From NCBI GenBank assembly GCA_947500555.1, contig CANMSE010000001.1, positions 62,001 to 126,000 of the forward strand: a stretch of DNA of 64,000 nucleotides. The letters run 5' to 3'. Positions 25,379 to 34,619 of this stretch are shown here, in pieces. A program made the position numbers and the translations under genes. The notes below the pieces were generated by a model. It made no database searches, was not told where the DNA came from, and saw only the letters and a program-made list of their open reading frames with translations. The stretch's first letter is position 1. Every line of letters begins with the position of its first letter. This DNA is from an uncultured Fulvivirga sp. GTDB taxonomy: Bacteria; Bacteroidota; Bacteroidia; Cytophagales; Cyclobacteriaceae.

Positions 25379-26215
25379 TTACGTACTTAATTGGTGAAAC
25401 AAAGTTAAACCAGCAATTGGACTTTGATTGATATTCTTTACATATACCTGCATATCTGAAGCAACTTTTCTCAGTATGTCCGAATAAATATAAGCTACAG
25501 AACCAGTGAAATGGAGGGGTAGTTCAGACTTTTGTAAGAAATGAGTTTTAATATTCGCAATGAATAACTCGAACCCTTCATAAACCAATCTATAAAAGTA
25601 AGGGTCATTGACGTTTTCACTTATCAGTTTCGAATAACTTGCTAAAAAAGCAGCTGGCCAAGGCTCTTGATAAACTTTATTCAAAATAAAATCTTTGGAA
25701 TAATCACCGAAATCCTCAAACCGCTTTCGATTTATATCACTAAGCCGTTGGCCAAAATAATCTGATATTAACTTTTTTCCCAGCCAAGAACCACTCGCTT
25801 CATCTCCTAACACATATCCAAGAGATGGTAAAGATTGTGAAATAACTTTCCCATCGTAGATACAAGCATTAGTTCCTGTTCCCAAGATACATACTACCCC
25901 CGACTCATTGCCGCACAATGATCTGGCAGCACCTAATATATCAGTGTGAATTTCAATATGTGCATCCGGGAATGTCCTTGCTAGTTCTTTACTAATTATT
26001 GATTGGTTAGTAGGAGATGAACAACCAGCTCCATAAAAATAAATAGCACTAGGGGGTTCATCAATAATGAGCTCATTGATCAAAACCTCTGAAATATTTT
26101 CTCTTGACAAATGGTAAGGATTAAGGCCTGTTGTTACATGCTGACCAATATTACCATTGGCATCAATTGTTCTCCAATCCGTTTTAGTAGCACCGCTATC
26201 TGCAATTAATATCAT
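25379..26215 (-). CDS. BadF/BadG-type sugar kinase, probable MurNAc/GlcNAc kinase
   Basis: A 278-residue kinase of the ASKHA superfamily, N-acetylglucosamine-kinase branch. It has the phosphate-1 motif ADSGATKTDW at the N-terminus, the ILGTGTNACIYDG motif near 110-122 and LGDEASGSWLGKK near 135-147. Its position directly upstream of murQ suggests it phosphorylates MurNAc (as MurK does in Tannerella), because Bacteroidota generally lack the MurP PTS route. GlcNAc or glucosamine remain possible substrates. Its start overlaps the end of the cytochrome b5 gene by 4 bases. Confidence 0.85.
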   Translation of the reverse strand: MILIADSGATKTDWRTIDANGNIGQHVTTGLNPYHLSRENISEVLINELIIDEPPSAIYFYGAGCSSPTNQSIISKELARTFPDAHIEIHTDILGAARSLCGNESGVVCILGTGTNACIYDGKVISQSLPSLGYVLGDEASGSWLGKKLISDYFGQRLSDINRKRFEDFGDYSKDFILNKVYQEPWPAAFLASYSKLISENVNDPYFYRLVYEGFELFIANIKTHFLQKSELPLHFTGSVAYIYSDILRKVASDMQVYVKNINQSPIAGLTLFHQLST

Positions 26216-26448
26216 TTCAGTTTTCCTAACACGCTAAACTTATCAAAAACGTTAGAATTATGAGGTGCATCTTTCAGCTCTTCGGTAAGATCTTGCCCGG
26301 CCCAGTGCTCATAGTGCTTTCCATTTTGCCATAATTTTGATTTCGAGACATCATAAATCAATCCTTTGTAAGCAATCCATACCTCTTCTTTATCCTGCCC
26401 ATTTCTAAGAGCTAATTGTTGTATTGTAAACTCTGGGAGTTCTCCCAT
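26212..26448 (-). CDS. Cytochrome b5-like heme/steroid-binding domain protein
   Basis: A 78-residue single-domain protein of the cytochrome b5 / membrane-associated progesterone receptor type. It shows FTIQQLALRNGQ, WIAYKGLIYDVSKSKLW and GKHYEHWAGQDLTEELKDAPH; the last contains the usual heme-contact region. There is no signal peptide, so it should be cytoplasmic. It is the first gene of the murQ run and overlaps the kinase gene by 4 bases, an unexpected partnership of a heme-type domain with amino-sugar recycling. Confidence 0.82.
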   Translation of the reverse strand: MGELPEFTIQQLALRNGQDKEEVWIAYKGLIYDVSKSKLWQNGKHYEHWAGQDLTEELKDAPHNSNVFDKFSVLGKLK

Positions 26449-26468
26449 ATCTGAATTTTTAATGAACT

Positions 26469-26476
26469 CAAATTTA
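26469..26476 (-). promoter_or_regulatory. Promoter -7 box of the b5-kinase-murQ run
   Basis: On the minus strand this reads TAAATTTG, matching TAnnTTTG, 21 bases before the start codon at 26448. No convincing -33 TTG is present, and the divergent dipeptidase gene starts only 62 bases away, so the two promoters share this region. Confidence 0.4.
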
Positions 26477-26510
26477 TATATCTTTCCTAGATAATTTTAA
26501 ATCCACTTTG

Positions 26511-27728
26511 ATGAGAATATTTACTCTTTTAATCTCTATTTTTTTAGTCTCTTGTGAATCAAAAACAAAAACTGAGAGTTCTGCTTCACAAAAGGTCGAT
26601 AACGCCCAATTGGCCAAAGAACTTTCCAAAAAGTTTATCATACTTGATGGCCATGTAGACTTACCTTATAGGTTAAAAGAAAGTGGTTTCAATATTAACA
26701 CAGACAAAGACGAAATCATAAAAACAGATAATGGCAATTTTGATTATGAAAGAGCCGTGGCGGGGGGTCTCAATGCCCCGTTCATGTCAATTTATATTCC
26801 CCCAAGCTATCAAATAACAGGCGGTGCCAAAAAATTAGCAGACTCTTTAATAAACATGGTTAAAAGTATCACCACTACCTTTCCTGACAAATTTGCAATG
26901 GCACATACAGCCTCAGATGTGGAAGCAAATTTTTCTGATAACAAAATTTCTTTTCCTATGGGAATGGAAAATGGAGCTCCTATAGAAAATGACTTATCCA
27001 ATATTGCTTATTTCAATGATCAAGGCATTAGTTACATAACATTAACACACTCGAAAGACAATCAAATATGTGACTCTTCCTATGACACAACCAGAACCTG
27101 GAATGGACTGAGTCCTTTTGGACATGAAGTGATCCAAGAAATGAATAAAGTTGGTATTATGATCGATGTATCTCACATTTCCGACAGTACGTTTTATCAA
27201 GTCATGCAACTATCTGAAGCTCCCGTAATTGCTTCGCACTCTTCATGCAGGCATTTTACACCAGGCTTTGAAAGAAACATGTCTGACGATATGATAAAGC
27301 TTATGGCAGAAAAAGACGGTGTAATTCAAATTAATTTTGGATCAACATTCCTGGACGAGCGATCCAGAGAAGTTTGGAATCATATCAAGTCATATAGAGA
27401 ATCTGTTGACGCCAATCCTGCTGATACTGCGTCACAAAACTACATTACGAGGTATATCGCTGACAACCCAATTTTCACTGATGTGAAAAAGGCCGCTGAC
27501 CATTTTGATCATGTAGTCAAAGTTGCAGGTATAGACCATGTTGGAATAGGTTCTGACTATGATGGTGTAGGTGACTCTTTACCTGTAGGCCTTAAAGATG
27601 TCTCCACCTACCCTAACCTCATTGAAGAATTATTGAATCGTGGTTATACTGAGGAAGATATTGAAAAAATCTGCTATAAAAATGTGTTTAGAGTTTGGAA
27701 AAAAGTAGATGAGATAGCATCTATGTAG
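26511..27728 (+). CDS. Membrane dipeptidase (M19 family) lipoprotein
   Basis: A 405-residue zinc dipeptidase of the renal-dipeptidase family, exported as a lipoprotein (lipobox LVSC, Cys near 15). Metal-ligand motifs: LDGHVDLP (about 47-54), MIDVSHISD, ASHSSCRHF, and GIGSDYDGVG near the C-terminus. It hydrolyses dipeptides, including those with D-residues, in the periplasm or at the cell surface. The ATG at 26511 is preferred over a TTG one codon upstream. It lies divergent from the amino-sugar recycling genes and 6 bases from the OmpA gene. Confidence 0.9.
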   Translation: MRIFTLLISIFLVSCESKTKTESSASQKVDNAQLAKELSKKFIILDGHVDLPYRLKESGFNINTDKDEIIKTDNGNFDYERAVAGGLNAPFMSIYIPPSYQITGGAKKLADSLINMVKSITTTFPDKFAMAHTASDVEANFSDNKISFPMGMENGAPIENDLSNIAYFNDQGISYITLTHSKDNQICDSSYDTTRTWNGLSPFGHEVIQEMNKVGIMIDVSHISDSTFYQVMQLSEAPVIASHSSCRHFTPGFERNMSDDMIKLMAEKDGVIQINFGSTFLDERSREVWNHIKSYRESVDANPADTASQNYITRYIADNPIFTDVKKAADHFDHVVKVAGIDHVGIGSDYDGVGDSLPVGLKDVSTYPNLIEELLNRGYTEEDIEKICYKNVFRVWKKVDEIASM

Positions 27729-27734
27729 AGGAAT

Positions 27735-29822
27735 ATGTGTCGTATAGTTGTCTTAATATTATGTTCGGTATGCCAATCCCTTATAGGGCAGGAGATTGTC
27801 AAAAAAAATCTTGGTAGTAACATCAATACTATCTACAACGAGTCAAAACCCATTATATCTCCAGATGGGAAGGTTCTGTTTTTTGCCAGGCAAAATTACC
27901 CTGATAATTTCAAGGGATTTAAAGACGCTCAGGACATTTACTATTCAATAAATTTGAACGGAGAATGGTCCAGAGGGGTGAATATTGGGTTCCCACTTAA
28001 TGACAAATATCCCAACGGTGTCAACTCAGTATCTACTGATGGCACTACTCTTCTAATAATCAATGCTTATGAAACAGACGGGACTGTTACCGAAGGTGTC
28101 TCAATAAGTAAAAAAACAGGTAATTCATGGGGTTACCCAAAAAAGCTCGAAATCGACAACTTCTATAATAACAATGATTTTGTTGACTATTATCTCTCTA
28201 ACAATGGCAATCACCTCTTAATGGCTGTAGAAAGAGATGATGGTTTTGGAGATCAGGATTTATATGTGAGCTTCAAAGTAGATGAAACGAATTGGGCTGA
28301 ACCAATTAACCTGGGCCCGGATGTTAATACACCTGATGCTGAGTTCGCTCCCTTTCTAGCTGCTGATAATAAAACCATGTTCTTTGCCTCTATGGGCTTC
28401 AAAGGTGAAGGGAGTAGTGATATCTATTATTCGAAACGACAAGATGATACCTGGAAAAATTGGTCCAAACCAATCAACCTCGGTCCAGATGTAAATTCTG
28501 ATCAATTTGAAGGTTATTACAGCATTCCTGCATCTGGAAATTTCGCTTATTTTGTATCTACTAAGGATGCCATTGACGGTTCTAAAGATATTTTTAAAAT
28601 TACCTTACCATATCAGTTTAGACCAGATCCTGTTTTACTGATTTCCGGCACCGTTTATAACAAAAAAACAAAAGGTCCGGAACAAGCAGAAATAGCATTC
28701 CTCGATTTACCTGAACGTAAAGAGGTAGATAGAGCAGTATCAGGAGCTGCCAGAGGTAGCTATAAAATGGTACTGGCAAGAGAACACATCTATGAATACC
28801 TTGCTGAGAAAGATGGCTTTATAGGTGTCGTGCAATACAAAGACATGAGTAACGTCACAGAGTATGTCGAGATAGAAAGTGACTTGGCTCTTGTACCAAT
28901 TGAAGAAGGGCAAAAAGTTGATATACATAATATCTTTTTTGAAGTAAATACGGATAAATTTTCTGAAGATGCTTATTTGGAACTTGATAGATTTACACGA
29001 ATACTTACTGAAAACCCTTCATTACAAGCAGAGATTGGAGGTCATTGTACCTCCATGAAGAAAGCGACAGATAACCTTATTTTATCAGAAAAAAGAGCTA
29101 TTTCCGTTATTAATTATTTTACAGAACGCGGAATTCATCCATTACGACTCATCCCTAAAGGTTATGGAAGCATCATTCCCTTTAAAAATAGTGAGCGAAT
29201 CAGTTTCAAGCCAGATACTGATCCAAATGACCGAATAGAATTAAAAATACTATCGACCAATTGGACGGTGCCCGTTGATAAAGATAGTGATGATGATGGC
29301 GTTATCGATGATGATGATGAATGCCCAATGCTTGCCGGAAGGATTGAAACAAATGGGTGTCCCGATACTGACGGTGATTATATAGTGGATAAATTCGATG
29401 ATTGCCCAAGGCTTCCAGGCGTTAAAGAAAACAATGGATGTCCCGAAATCACAGAGGAGACTAAAGAAGTTTTAAGAGAGGCCTTGGTGGGTATTGAATT
29501 TGAGTTAGGGAGTGATGTCATAAGAGCAGCATCCTACCCTATCCTGGATAAAGTCGTGAAAGTGATGGTAGATAATGAAGACTATATGCTACGAATCTCC
29601 GGACATACTGACAATCAGGGAAATGATAATGCAAACCTTATACTTTCACACAATAGGGCTCAATCCACCAAAAACTATTTGATATCTCATGGAATAGACG
29701 AAGATCGCCTTGACGCACTTGGATATGGCGTTACTAAACCGGTGGCTGATAATGCTACTGCAGAAGGAAGAGCACAAAACAGACGCGTGGAATTTGAGAT
29801 TGTATTCGAAGGCCAGAACTGA
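27735..29822 (+). CDS. OmpA family protein with PD40 beta-propeller and two OmpA-like domains
   Basis: A 695-residue exported protein (signal about 1-19, ending LIGQ). Residues about 30-290 contain PD40/WD40-like blades (AEPINLGPDVNTPDAEFAPF and a similar repeat later), then a carboxypeptidase-regulatory-like beta domain (about 295-385). A first, degenerate OmpA domain follows (about 395-505; GGHCTSMKKATDN). Acidic DSDDDGVIDDDDECP-type calcium-binding repeats occupy about 515-570 and a canonical OmpA domain about 580-690 (ISGHTDNQGNDNANLILSHNRA). It anchors the outer membrane to peptidoglycan. Confidence 0.88.
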   Translation: MCRIVVLILCSVCQSLIGQEIVKKNLGSNINTIYNESKPIISPDGKVLFFARQNYPDNFKGFKDAQDIYYSINLNGEWSRGVNIGFPLNDKYPNGVNSVSTDGTTLLIINAYETDGTVTEGVSISKKTGNSWGYPKKLEIDNFYNNNDFVDYYLSNNGNHLLMAVERDDGFGDQDLYVSFKVDETNWAEPINLGPDVNTPDAEFAPFLAADNKTMFFASMGFKGEGSSDIYYSKRQDDTWKNWSKPINLGPDVNSDQFEGYYSIPASGNFAYFVSTKDAIDGSKDIFKITLPYQFRPDPVLLISGTVYNKKTKGPEQAEIAFLDLPERKEVDRAVSGAARGSYKMVLAREHIYEYLAEKDGFIGVVQYKDMSNVTEYVEIESDLALVPIEEGQKVDIHNIFFEVNTDKFSEDAYLELDRFTRILTENPSLQAEIGGHCTSMKKATDNLILSEKRAISVINYFTERGIHPLRLIPKGYGSIIPFKNSERISFKPDTDPNDRIELKILSTNWTVPVDKDSDDDGVIDDDDECPMLAGRIETNGCPDTDGDYIVDKFDDCPRLPGVKENNGCPEITEETKEVLREALVGIEFELGSDVIRAASYPILDKVVKVMVDNEDYMLRISGHTDNQGNDNANLILSHNRAQSTKNYLISHGIDEDRLDALGYGVTKPVADNATAEGRAQNRRVEFEIVFEGQN

Positions 29823-29918
29823 TCAGTCATCATAGGAAATCCTCCATTTGTCTCTTTTTTTGAGCTGTTCAGCACATAATGGAAACGTAATAATGCTCGC
29901 AGCGTTCATATTGCTGTC

Positions 29919-30128
29919 ATGAGATTCTATCGACTTCACTACAAAATTACCAGCCTTATTATGATGGCATTGTTATTAGCAAGTCTCAGTTATTTTGAGC
30001 AAAAAATCTCTTTAACTCTTGACAAGGTTTATAGTAATATCAATAGTAAAGAATGTCCTGGTCAGAGTAATTTAGTAGATAAAGGACTGTATCTTATAAC
30101 TAAGATTCACCTTTCACTAAGTAATTGA
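29919..30128 (+). CDS. Possible small membrane-anchored protein
   Basis: A 69-residue reading frame with one hydrophobic segment (about 12-26, SLIMMALLLASLSYF) and a polar tail with one Cys. It lies in a gap between two better-supported genes and I recognise no family, so it could be chance. The hydrophobic N-terminus and an ATG start are the only positive signs. Confidence 0.35.
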   Translation: MRFYRLHYKITSLIMMALLLASLSYFEQKISLTLDKVYSNINSKECPGQSNLVDKGLYLITKIHLSLSN

Positions 30129-30187
30129 TCTTATTCTTTTCCCAATTTATGGCAATAATTTTAAATAATGCCTAGCTTCATGCCCGC

Positions 30188-30433
30188 ATGTTTGGTTTGT
30201 TTAAAAAGAAGAAAAAGGATACGCTCCCGCAGCTCACCGATTTAGATGATAAGCTGCTCGTGCCAGGTGATATAGTTGAAGTATTACGCTATGAACTTGG
30301 GACAAGCAAATTGATCTTGGTGGACGATGTTTACTTCTACGAGTCAATAAAAACAGGTGAGAAAGTAAGCTGGTTAAAAATGATTGACGCTTCAAGTGAT
30401 CGACAAAAAGTTAAGAAAGTAGAAGAGGAATAA
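30188..30433 (+). CDS. Small cytoplasmic protein of unknown function
   Basis: An 81-residue protein with a strongly basic start (FKKKKK) followed by regular beta-strand-like segments (LLVPGDIVEVLRYELGTSKLILVDDVYFYESI) that suggest a small SH3-like barrel. No motif is recognised. The low-complexity Lys run resembles that of other short conserved Bacteroidota proteins. It stands alone upstream of the carB promoter. Confidence 0.6.
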   Translation: MFGLFKKKKKDTLPQLTDLDDKLLVPGDIVEVLRYELGTSKLILVDDVYFYESIKTGEKVSWLKMIDASSDRQKVKKVEEE

Positions 30434-30561
30434 TAATAATCGATTACAGTAGCTTTTAAAGCTTATAGCCTATCTTAATTTTCCAATCAAAGGCATGATG
30501 AAATAACTGACTTATCATGACAATAAGCAGAACTAAAGTCACTTTTTGCTTCTAGCCATTC

Positions 30562-30592
30562 TTTGATTCTGAGGTCTAATATTATACCTTTG
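30562..30592 (+). promoter_or_regulatory. Promoter of carB
   Basis: TTTG at 30562-30565, exactly 19 bases, then TACCTTTG at 30585-30592: a textbook Bacteroidota promoter. The start codon of carB is 48 bases beyond the -7 box. Upstream, 30434-30561 contains an imperfect AGCTTTTAAAGCT palindrome near 30458 and nothing else I can assign. Confidence 0.72.
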
Positions 30593-30639
30593 TGCCAATT
30601 TGTACATCAGTCATTTATTCACTTTTCAACCATTTCTAA

Positions 30640-33456
30640 ATGCCGAGAGATCGTAGTATCCGAACCGTACTTATCATAGGTAGTGGACCCATCGTAATAG
30701 GCCAAGCCTGTGAATTTGATTATTCTGGCTCACAAGCAGCAAGATCATTAAGAGAAGAAGGAATTGAGGTTATTTTGATCAATTCAAACCCGGCTACGAT
30801 CATGACAGATCCAGTTACGGCAGATCATGTATACCTAAAACCACTGACAAAAGCATCGATAAGAGATATCCTGGAAAAGCATAATATAGACGCTGTTTTA
30901 CCCACTATGGGTGGCCAAACGGCATTGAACCTTGCTATTGATTGTGATAACGCTGGCATTTGGGAGAAATATGGAGTAAGGATTATCGGTGTTGACATTG
31001 AGGCCATTAACATCACGGAGGATAGAGAGCAGTTTAAAAACCTGATGCATAAAATTGGTATTCCAATGGCACCACAAACAACTGCCAAATCCTACTTAGA
31101 AGGGAAGGAAGTTGCTCAAGAATATGGTTTTCCACTTTGTATCCGTTCATCTTTTACATTAGGAGGAGCAGGGGCAGCTGTTGTATGGAAAGAAGAGGAA
31201 TTTGATAACCTGTTAAAACAAGGTCTGGAAATGTCCCCTATTCATGAGGTGATGATTGATAAAGCTTTGATGGGTTGGAAGGAATATGAATTAGAATTGT
31301 TAAGGGACAATAATGATAATATCACTATCATTTGTTCTATTGAAAATTTTGACCCCATGGGGATTCACACAGGCGATTCTATTACTGTGGCCCCCGCTAT
31401 GACATTGTCTGATACTACATTCCAAAGAATGAGGAATATGGCAATCAAAATGATGAGGTCCATTGGAAAATTCGCTGGCGGTTGTAATGTGCAATTCGCG
31501 GTTAGTCCGGATGAAAAGGAAGACATTATCGCCATTGAGATTAACCCAAGAGTTTCTCGTTCATCTGCATTGGCTTCAAAAGCAACTGGATATCCAATTG
31601 CTAAAATAGCCTCTATGCTTGCAATTGGATATAACCTACATGAATTAAGTAATGCCATTACCGGCTCCACTTCTGCCTTTTTTGAGCCTGCCATCGATTA
31701 TGTCATTGTCAAAATACCTCGATGGAATTTCGATAAATTTCAAGGGTCCGATAGAAAACTTGGACTATCAATGAAGTCTGTGGGTGAAGTCATGGGAATA
31801 GGTCGAAACTTCCAGGAGGCACTTCAAAAAGCATGTCAATCACTGGAAATTAAGCGAAATGGTCTGGGAGCTGATGGGAAAGAATTAACTAAGCAAGCTG
31901 ATATTTTAGAAAGCTTAGAGCATCCGAGCTGGAATAGATTATTCCACATTTATGATGCTTTCAAATTAGGTATCCCATTTAAAACCATTCAGAAACTAAC
32001 CAAGATTGACAAATGGTTTTTATACCAGATCGAAGAGTTGATTCTTTTAGAAAAAGAAATTGAAACTCATAAAGTCGATACAATTCCAGAAGACTTACTT
32101 CGAACGGCTAAGGAAAAAGGCTATGCTGATCGTCAGTTAGGCCACCTAATGCGCTGTTGGGAAAGTGAAGTTTACAATAAACGTAGGGAATTCGGAATCA
32201 ACAGAGTTTACAAGCTCGTTGATACCTGTGCTGCTGAATTCGAAGCACAAACACCCTATTATTATTCTTCCTTTGATCAGGAAAATGAATCCATTGTTTC
32301 TGATCGCAAGAAAATCATAGTTCTTGGTTCAGGGCCTAACAGAATTGGCCAGGGTATTGAATTCGATTATTCATGTGTTCATGGAATTTTAGCTGCAAAA
32401 GAGTGTGGTTATGAAACTATCATGATCAACTGTAATCCTGAAACAGTTTCCACAGATTTTGATATTGCTGATAAGCTGTACTTTGAGCCGGTTTTCTGGG
32501 AGCATATCTATGAAATCATCGAGCATGAAAAACCTGAAGGTGTAATTGTTCAGCTAGGGGGTCAAACGGCTCTTAAGCTTGCTGAAAAGCTTGAAAAGTA
32601 TGATATTAAAATTTTAGGGACATCGTTTGATGCCTTAGATCTTGCCGAAGATAGAGGGAGCTTCTCTCAACTTCTGAAAGATAATAACATCCCATATCCA
32701 AAATTCGGAGTGGCGGAAGATGCTGAAACTGCCATTGAGCTTTCAAAAGATTTGGGGTTCCCTCTTCTTGTAAGACCTTCTTATGTGTTGGGTGGTCAGA
32801 GTATGAAAATTGTCATCAATGAGCGCGAATTGGAAGAACATATAGTTGACATTTTGAAAAAGATTCCAGGGAACAAAGTACTTCTCGATCACTTTCTGGA
32901 TGGCGCTATCGAGGCAGAAGCAGATGCTATCTGTGATGGTGAAGATGTTTATATCATTGGAATTATGCAGCACATTGAGCCAGCAGGTATTCACTCAGGT
33001 GACTCGTATGCAGTGCTTCCTCCATATAACTTAGGTGATTTAGTAATCAAACAAATTGAGGAATATACCAAGAAGATAGCTAAAGAACTCAAAACTGTAG
33101 GCTTGATAAATATCCAATTTGCCATTAAAGATGATAAAGTATACATCATCGAAGCAAACCCAAGAGCTTCGAGAACAGTACCATTTATTTGTAAAGCCTA
33201 TCAAGAGCCTTATGTAAACTATGCTGTTAAGGTGATGCTTGGAGAGAAAAAAGTGAAAGACTTTGATTTCAATCCTGTAAAAAAAGGATATGCGATCAAA
33301 GAACCTGTATTTTCTTTCCACAAATTCCCGAATGTTAATAAAGAGTTAGGCCCTGAAATGAAATCTACCGGTGAAGCCATCTATTTTATTGATGACTTAA
33401 TGGATGATTATTTTATGAAAATCTATGCAGAACGAAACCTATATCTTAGTAGATAG
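30640..33456 (+). CDS. carB: Carbamoyl-phosphate synthase large subunit, short form
   Basis: A 938-residue enzyme making carbamoyl phosphate from bicarbonate, ATP and glutamine-derived ammonia for pyrimidine and arginine synthesis. It has two ATP-grasp halves: VLIIGSGPIVIGQACEFDYSG begins the first and VLGSGPNRIGQGIEFDYSC (about residue 563) the second. It ends at IYAERNLYLSR, so the C-terminal MGS-like allosteric domain of about 130 residues in E. coli CarB (1073 aa) is missing. The short form is, to my knowledge, common in this phylum and not a truncation. carA is not in this window. Confidence 0.95.
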   Translation: MPRDRSIRTVLIIGSGPIVIGQACEFDYSGSQAARSLREEGIEVILINSNPATIMTDPVTADHVYLKPLTKASIRDILEKHNIDAVLPTMGGQTALNLAIDCDNAGIWEKYGVRIIGVDIEAINITEDREQFKNLMHKIGIPMAPQTTAKSYLEGKEVAQEYGFPLCIRSSFTLGGAGAAVVWKEEEFDNLLKQGLEMSPIHEVMIDKALMGWKEYELELLRDNNDNITIICSIENFDPMGIHTGDSITVAPAMTLSDTTFQRMRNMAIKMMRSIGKFAGGCNVQFAVSPDEKEDIIAIEINPRVSRSSALASKATGYPIAKIASMLAIGYNLHELSNAITGSTSAFFEPAIDYVIVKIPRWNFDKFQGSDRKLGLSMKSVGEVMGIGRNFQEALQKACQSLEIKRNGLGADGKELTKQADILESLEHPSWNRLFHIYDAFKLGIPFKTIQKLTKIDKWFLYQIEELILLEKEIETHKVDTIPEDLLRTAKEKGYADRQLGHLMRCWESEVYNKRREFGINRVYKLVDTCAAEFEAQTPYYYSSFDQENESIVSDRKKIIVLGSGPNRIGQGIEFDYSCVHGILAAKECGYETIMINCNPETVSTDFDIADKLYFEPVFWEHIYEIIEHEKPEGVIVQLGGQTALKLAEKLEKYDIKILGTSFDALDLAEDRGSFSQLLKDNNIPYPKFGVAEDAETAIELSKDLGFPLLVRPSYVLGGQSMKIVINERELEEHIVDILKKIPGNKVLLDHFLDGAIEAEADAICDGEDVYIIGIMQHIEPAGIHSGDSYAVLPPYNLGDLVIKQIEEYTKKIAKELKTVGLINIQFAIKDDKVYIIEANPRASRTVPFICKAYQEPYVNYAVKVMLGEKKVKDFDFNPVKKGYAIKEPVFSFHKFPNVNKELGPEMKSTGEAIYFIDDLMDDYFMKIYAERNLYLSR

Positions 33457-33479
33457 TTTAATAGATCAAAAGTGATAAT

Positions 33480-33716
33480 ATGTTAAAGTTCCTTTTAATC
33501 GTTGGTATTCTTGGATATGTCTTTTTCAAAGGCCTCGGATTCATTATCAGAATGATAGTAGGAGGCTCTTCCATGAATCAATATGGAAACCAGCAACAAT
33601 CGCAAAGAAAACCTGCTGATGGAAATGTTAATGTGAATTATGTTCCTAAAGATTCGAAAGCAGACAAGAAGAATTTCAAAGGCGGAGAATACGTAGATTT
33701 TGAAGAAGTAGACTAA
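33480..33716 (+). CDS. DUF4834 family small membrane protein
   Basis: A 78-residue protein with one N-terminal membrane helix (about 3-27) and a Gln/Asn/Lys-rich polar tail ending in GGEYVDFEEVD, the typical C-terminus of DUF4834 proteins in Bacteroidota. No function is known. It lies 23 bases after carB and before a terminator, so it is probably cotranscribed with carB. Confidence 0.72.
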   Translation: MLKFLLIVGILGYVFFKGLGFIIRMIVGGSSMNQYGNQQQSQRKPADGNVNVNYVPKDSKADKKNFKGGEYVDFEEVD

Positions 33717-33737
33717 TTGAGAAGATAAATTTATTGC

Positions 33738-33770
33738 AAAGTCCCACTTCATGTGGGACTTTATTTGTTT
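33738..33770 (+). terminator. Rho-independent terminator after the DUF4834 gene
   Basis: AAAGTCCCAC (33738-33747) pairs with GTGGGACTTT (33753-33762) around TTCAT; a T-rich tail follows. It ends just before the dapF start codon at 33777. Confidence 0.85.
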
Positions 33771-33776
33771 TAAGGC

Positions 33777-34553
33777 ATGACACAATTACCATTTCATAAA
33801 TATCAGGCAACGGGTAATGATTTTATTCTCATAGATAACCGATCTATGATGGTAGATCACTCTGTCGAATTAGCTCAACGGTTATGTGATCGGAAATTTG
33901 GCATTGGGTCAGATGGATTGATCATTATTCAGAACCATCCAAAATTTGATTTTGAAATGATATTCTACAATCCTGATGGCAGTATGAGTTTATGTGGTAA
34001 TGGGAGCCGTTGCGCAGTCAACTTTACTCATAAATTGGGCTTAATAGAAGATGATTGTAATTTCTTAGCATATGATGGTGCTCATGAAGCTAGTATTCTA
34101 GAAGGTGGAATTGTACGCCTCAGAATGGCCGATGTACATTCTGTCAGGTCAATGGCCGATGGTACGTTTGTTGACACAGGTTCACCACATTTAATGGTTT
34201 ATCTGGAAAATGTACTAGAAAAGGATGTGGTGACCATGGGTCAGACAATAAGATATAATGATCAATTTAAAGCTGAAGGGGTTAACGTCAATTTCGTTGA
34301 AGTGGGCAATGACAATAGTATTTTGGTGCGCACTTACGAGCGTGGTGTAGAGAATGAGACATTATCTTGTGGCACTGGAGTTACAGCAGCTGCAATTGCT
34401 TCTAGTCAAAAAGGATTGACTAGTCCAATCGCCATCAAAACCAAAGGTGGGAACCTAAAAGTAGAGTTTAATCAAGTTGGTGATGACTTCACAAACGTAT
34501 ATTTAATCGGGCCGGCCAAAGAGGTTTACCAAGGTACTATTGACCTGAATTGA
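33777..34553 (+). CDS. dapF: Diaminopimelate epimerase
   Basis: A 258-residue PLP-independent epimerase that converts LL- to meso-diaminopimelate for lysine and peptidoglycan synthesis. Both catalytic cysteines are visible: GNGSRCAVNF (about 74-83) and LSCGTGVTAAA (about 198-208). N-terminal FHKYQATGNDFILIDN and the GSPHLMVY motif complete the family pattern. Length is near the usual 270. The start codon lies close behind a terminator. Confidence 0.94.
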   Translation: MTQLPFHKYQATGNDFILIDNRSMMVDHSVELAQRLCDRKFGIGSDGLIIIQNHPKFDFEMIFYNPDGSMSLCGNGSRCAVNFTHKLGLIEDDCNFLAYDGAHEASILEGGIVRLRMADVHSVRSMADGTFVDTGSPHLMVYLENVLEKDVVTMGQTIRYNDQFKAEGVNVNFVEVGNDNSILVRTYERGVENETLSCGTGVTAAAIASSQKGLTSPIAIKTKGGNLKVEFNQVGDDFTNVYLIGPAKEVYQGTIDLN

Positions 34554-34570
34554 AGACATAAATTATAAAA

Positions 34571-34591
34571 AACGCTTTAACTTAGAGCGTT
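34571..34591 (+). terminator. Weak stem-loop after dapF
   Basis: AACGCT (34571-34576) pairs with AGCGTT (34586-34591) around a 9-base loop, followed by a poor T-tract (CTAATTT). It may be a weak terminator or an element in the secA leader. Confidence 0.35.
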
Positions 34592-34619
34592 CTAATTTGA
34601 CTGAAAAGCATAAATAAAA

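Noticed and set aside
30640..33456. Truncated or frameshifted carB pseudogene
   Set aside because: Both synthetase halves are complete, and the short form without the MGS domain is familiar from the phylum.
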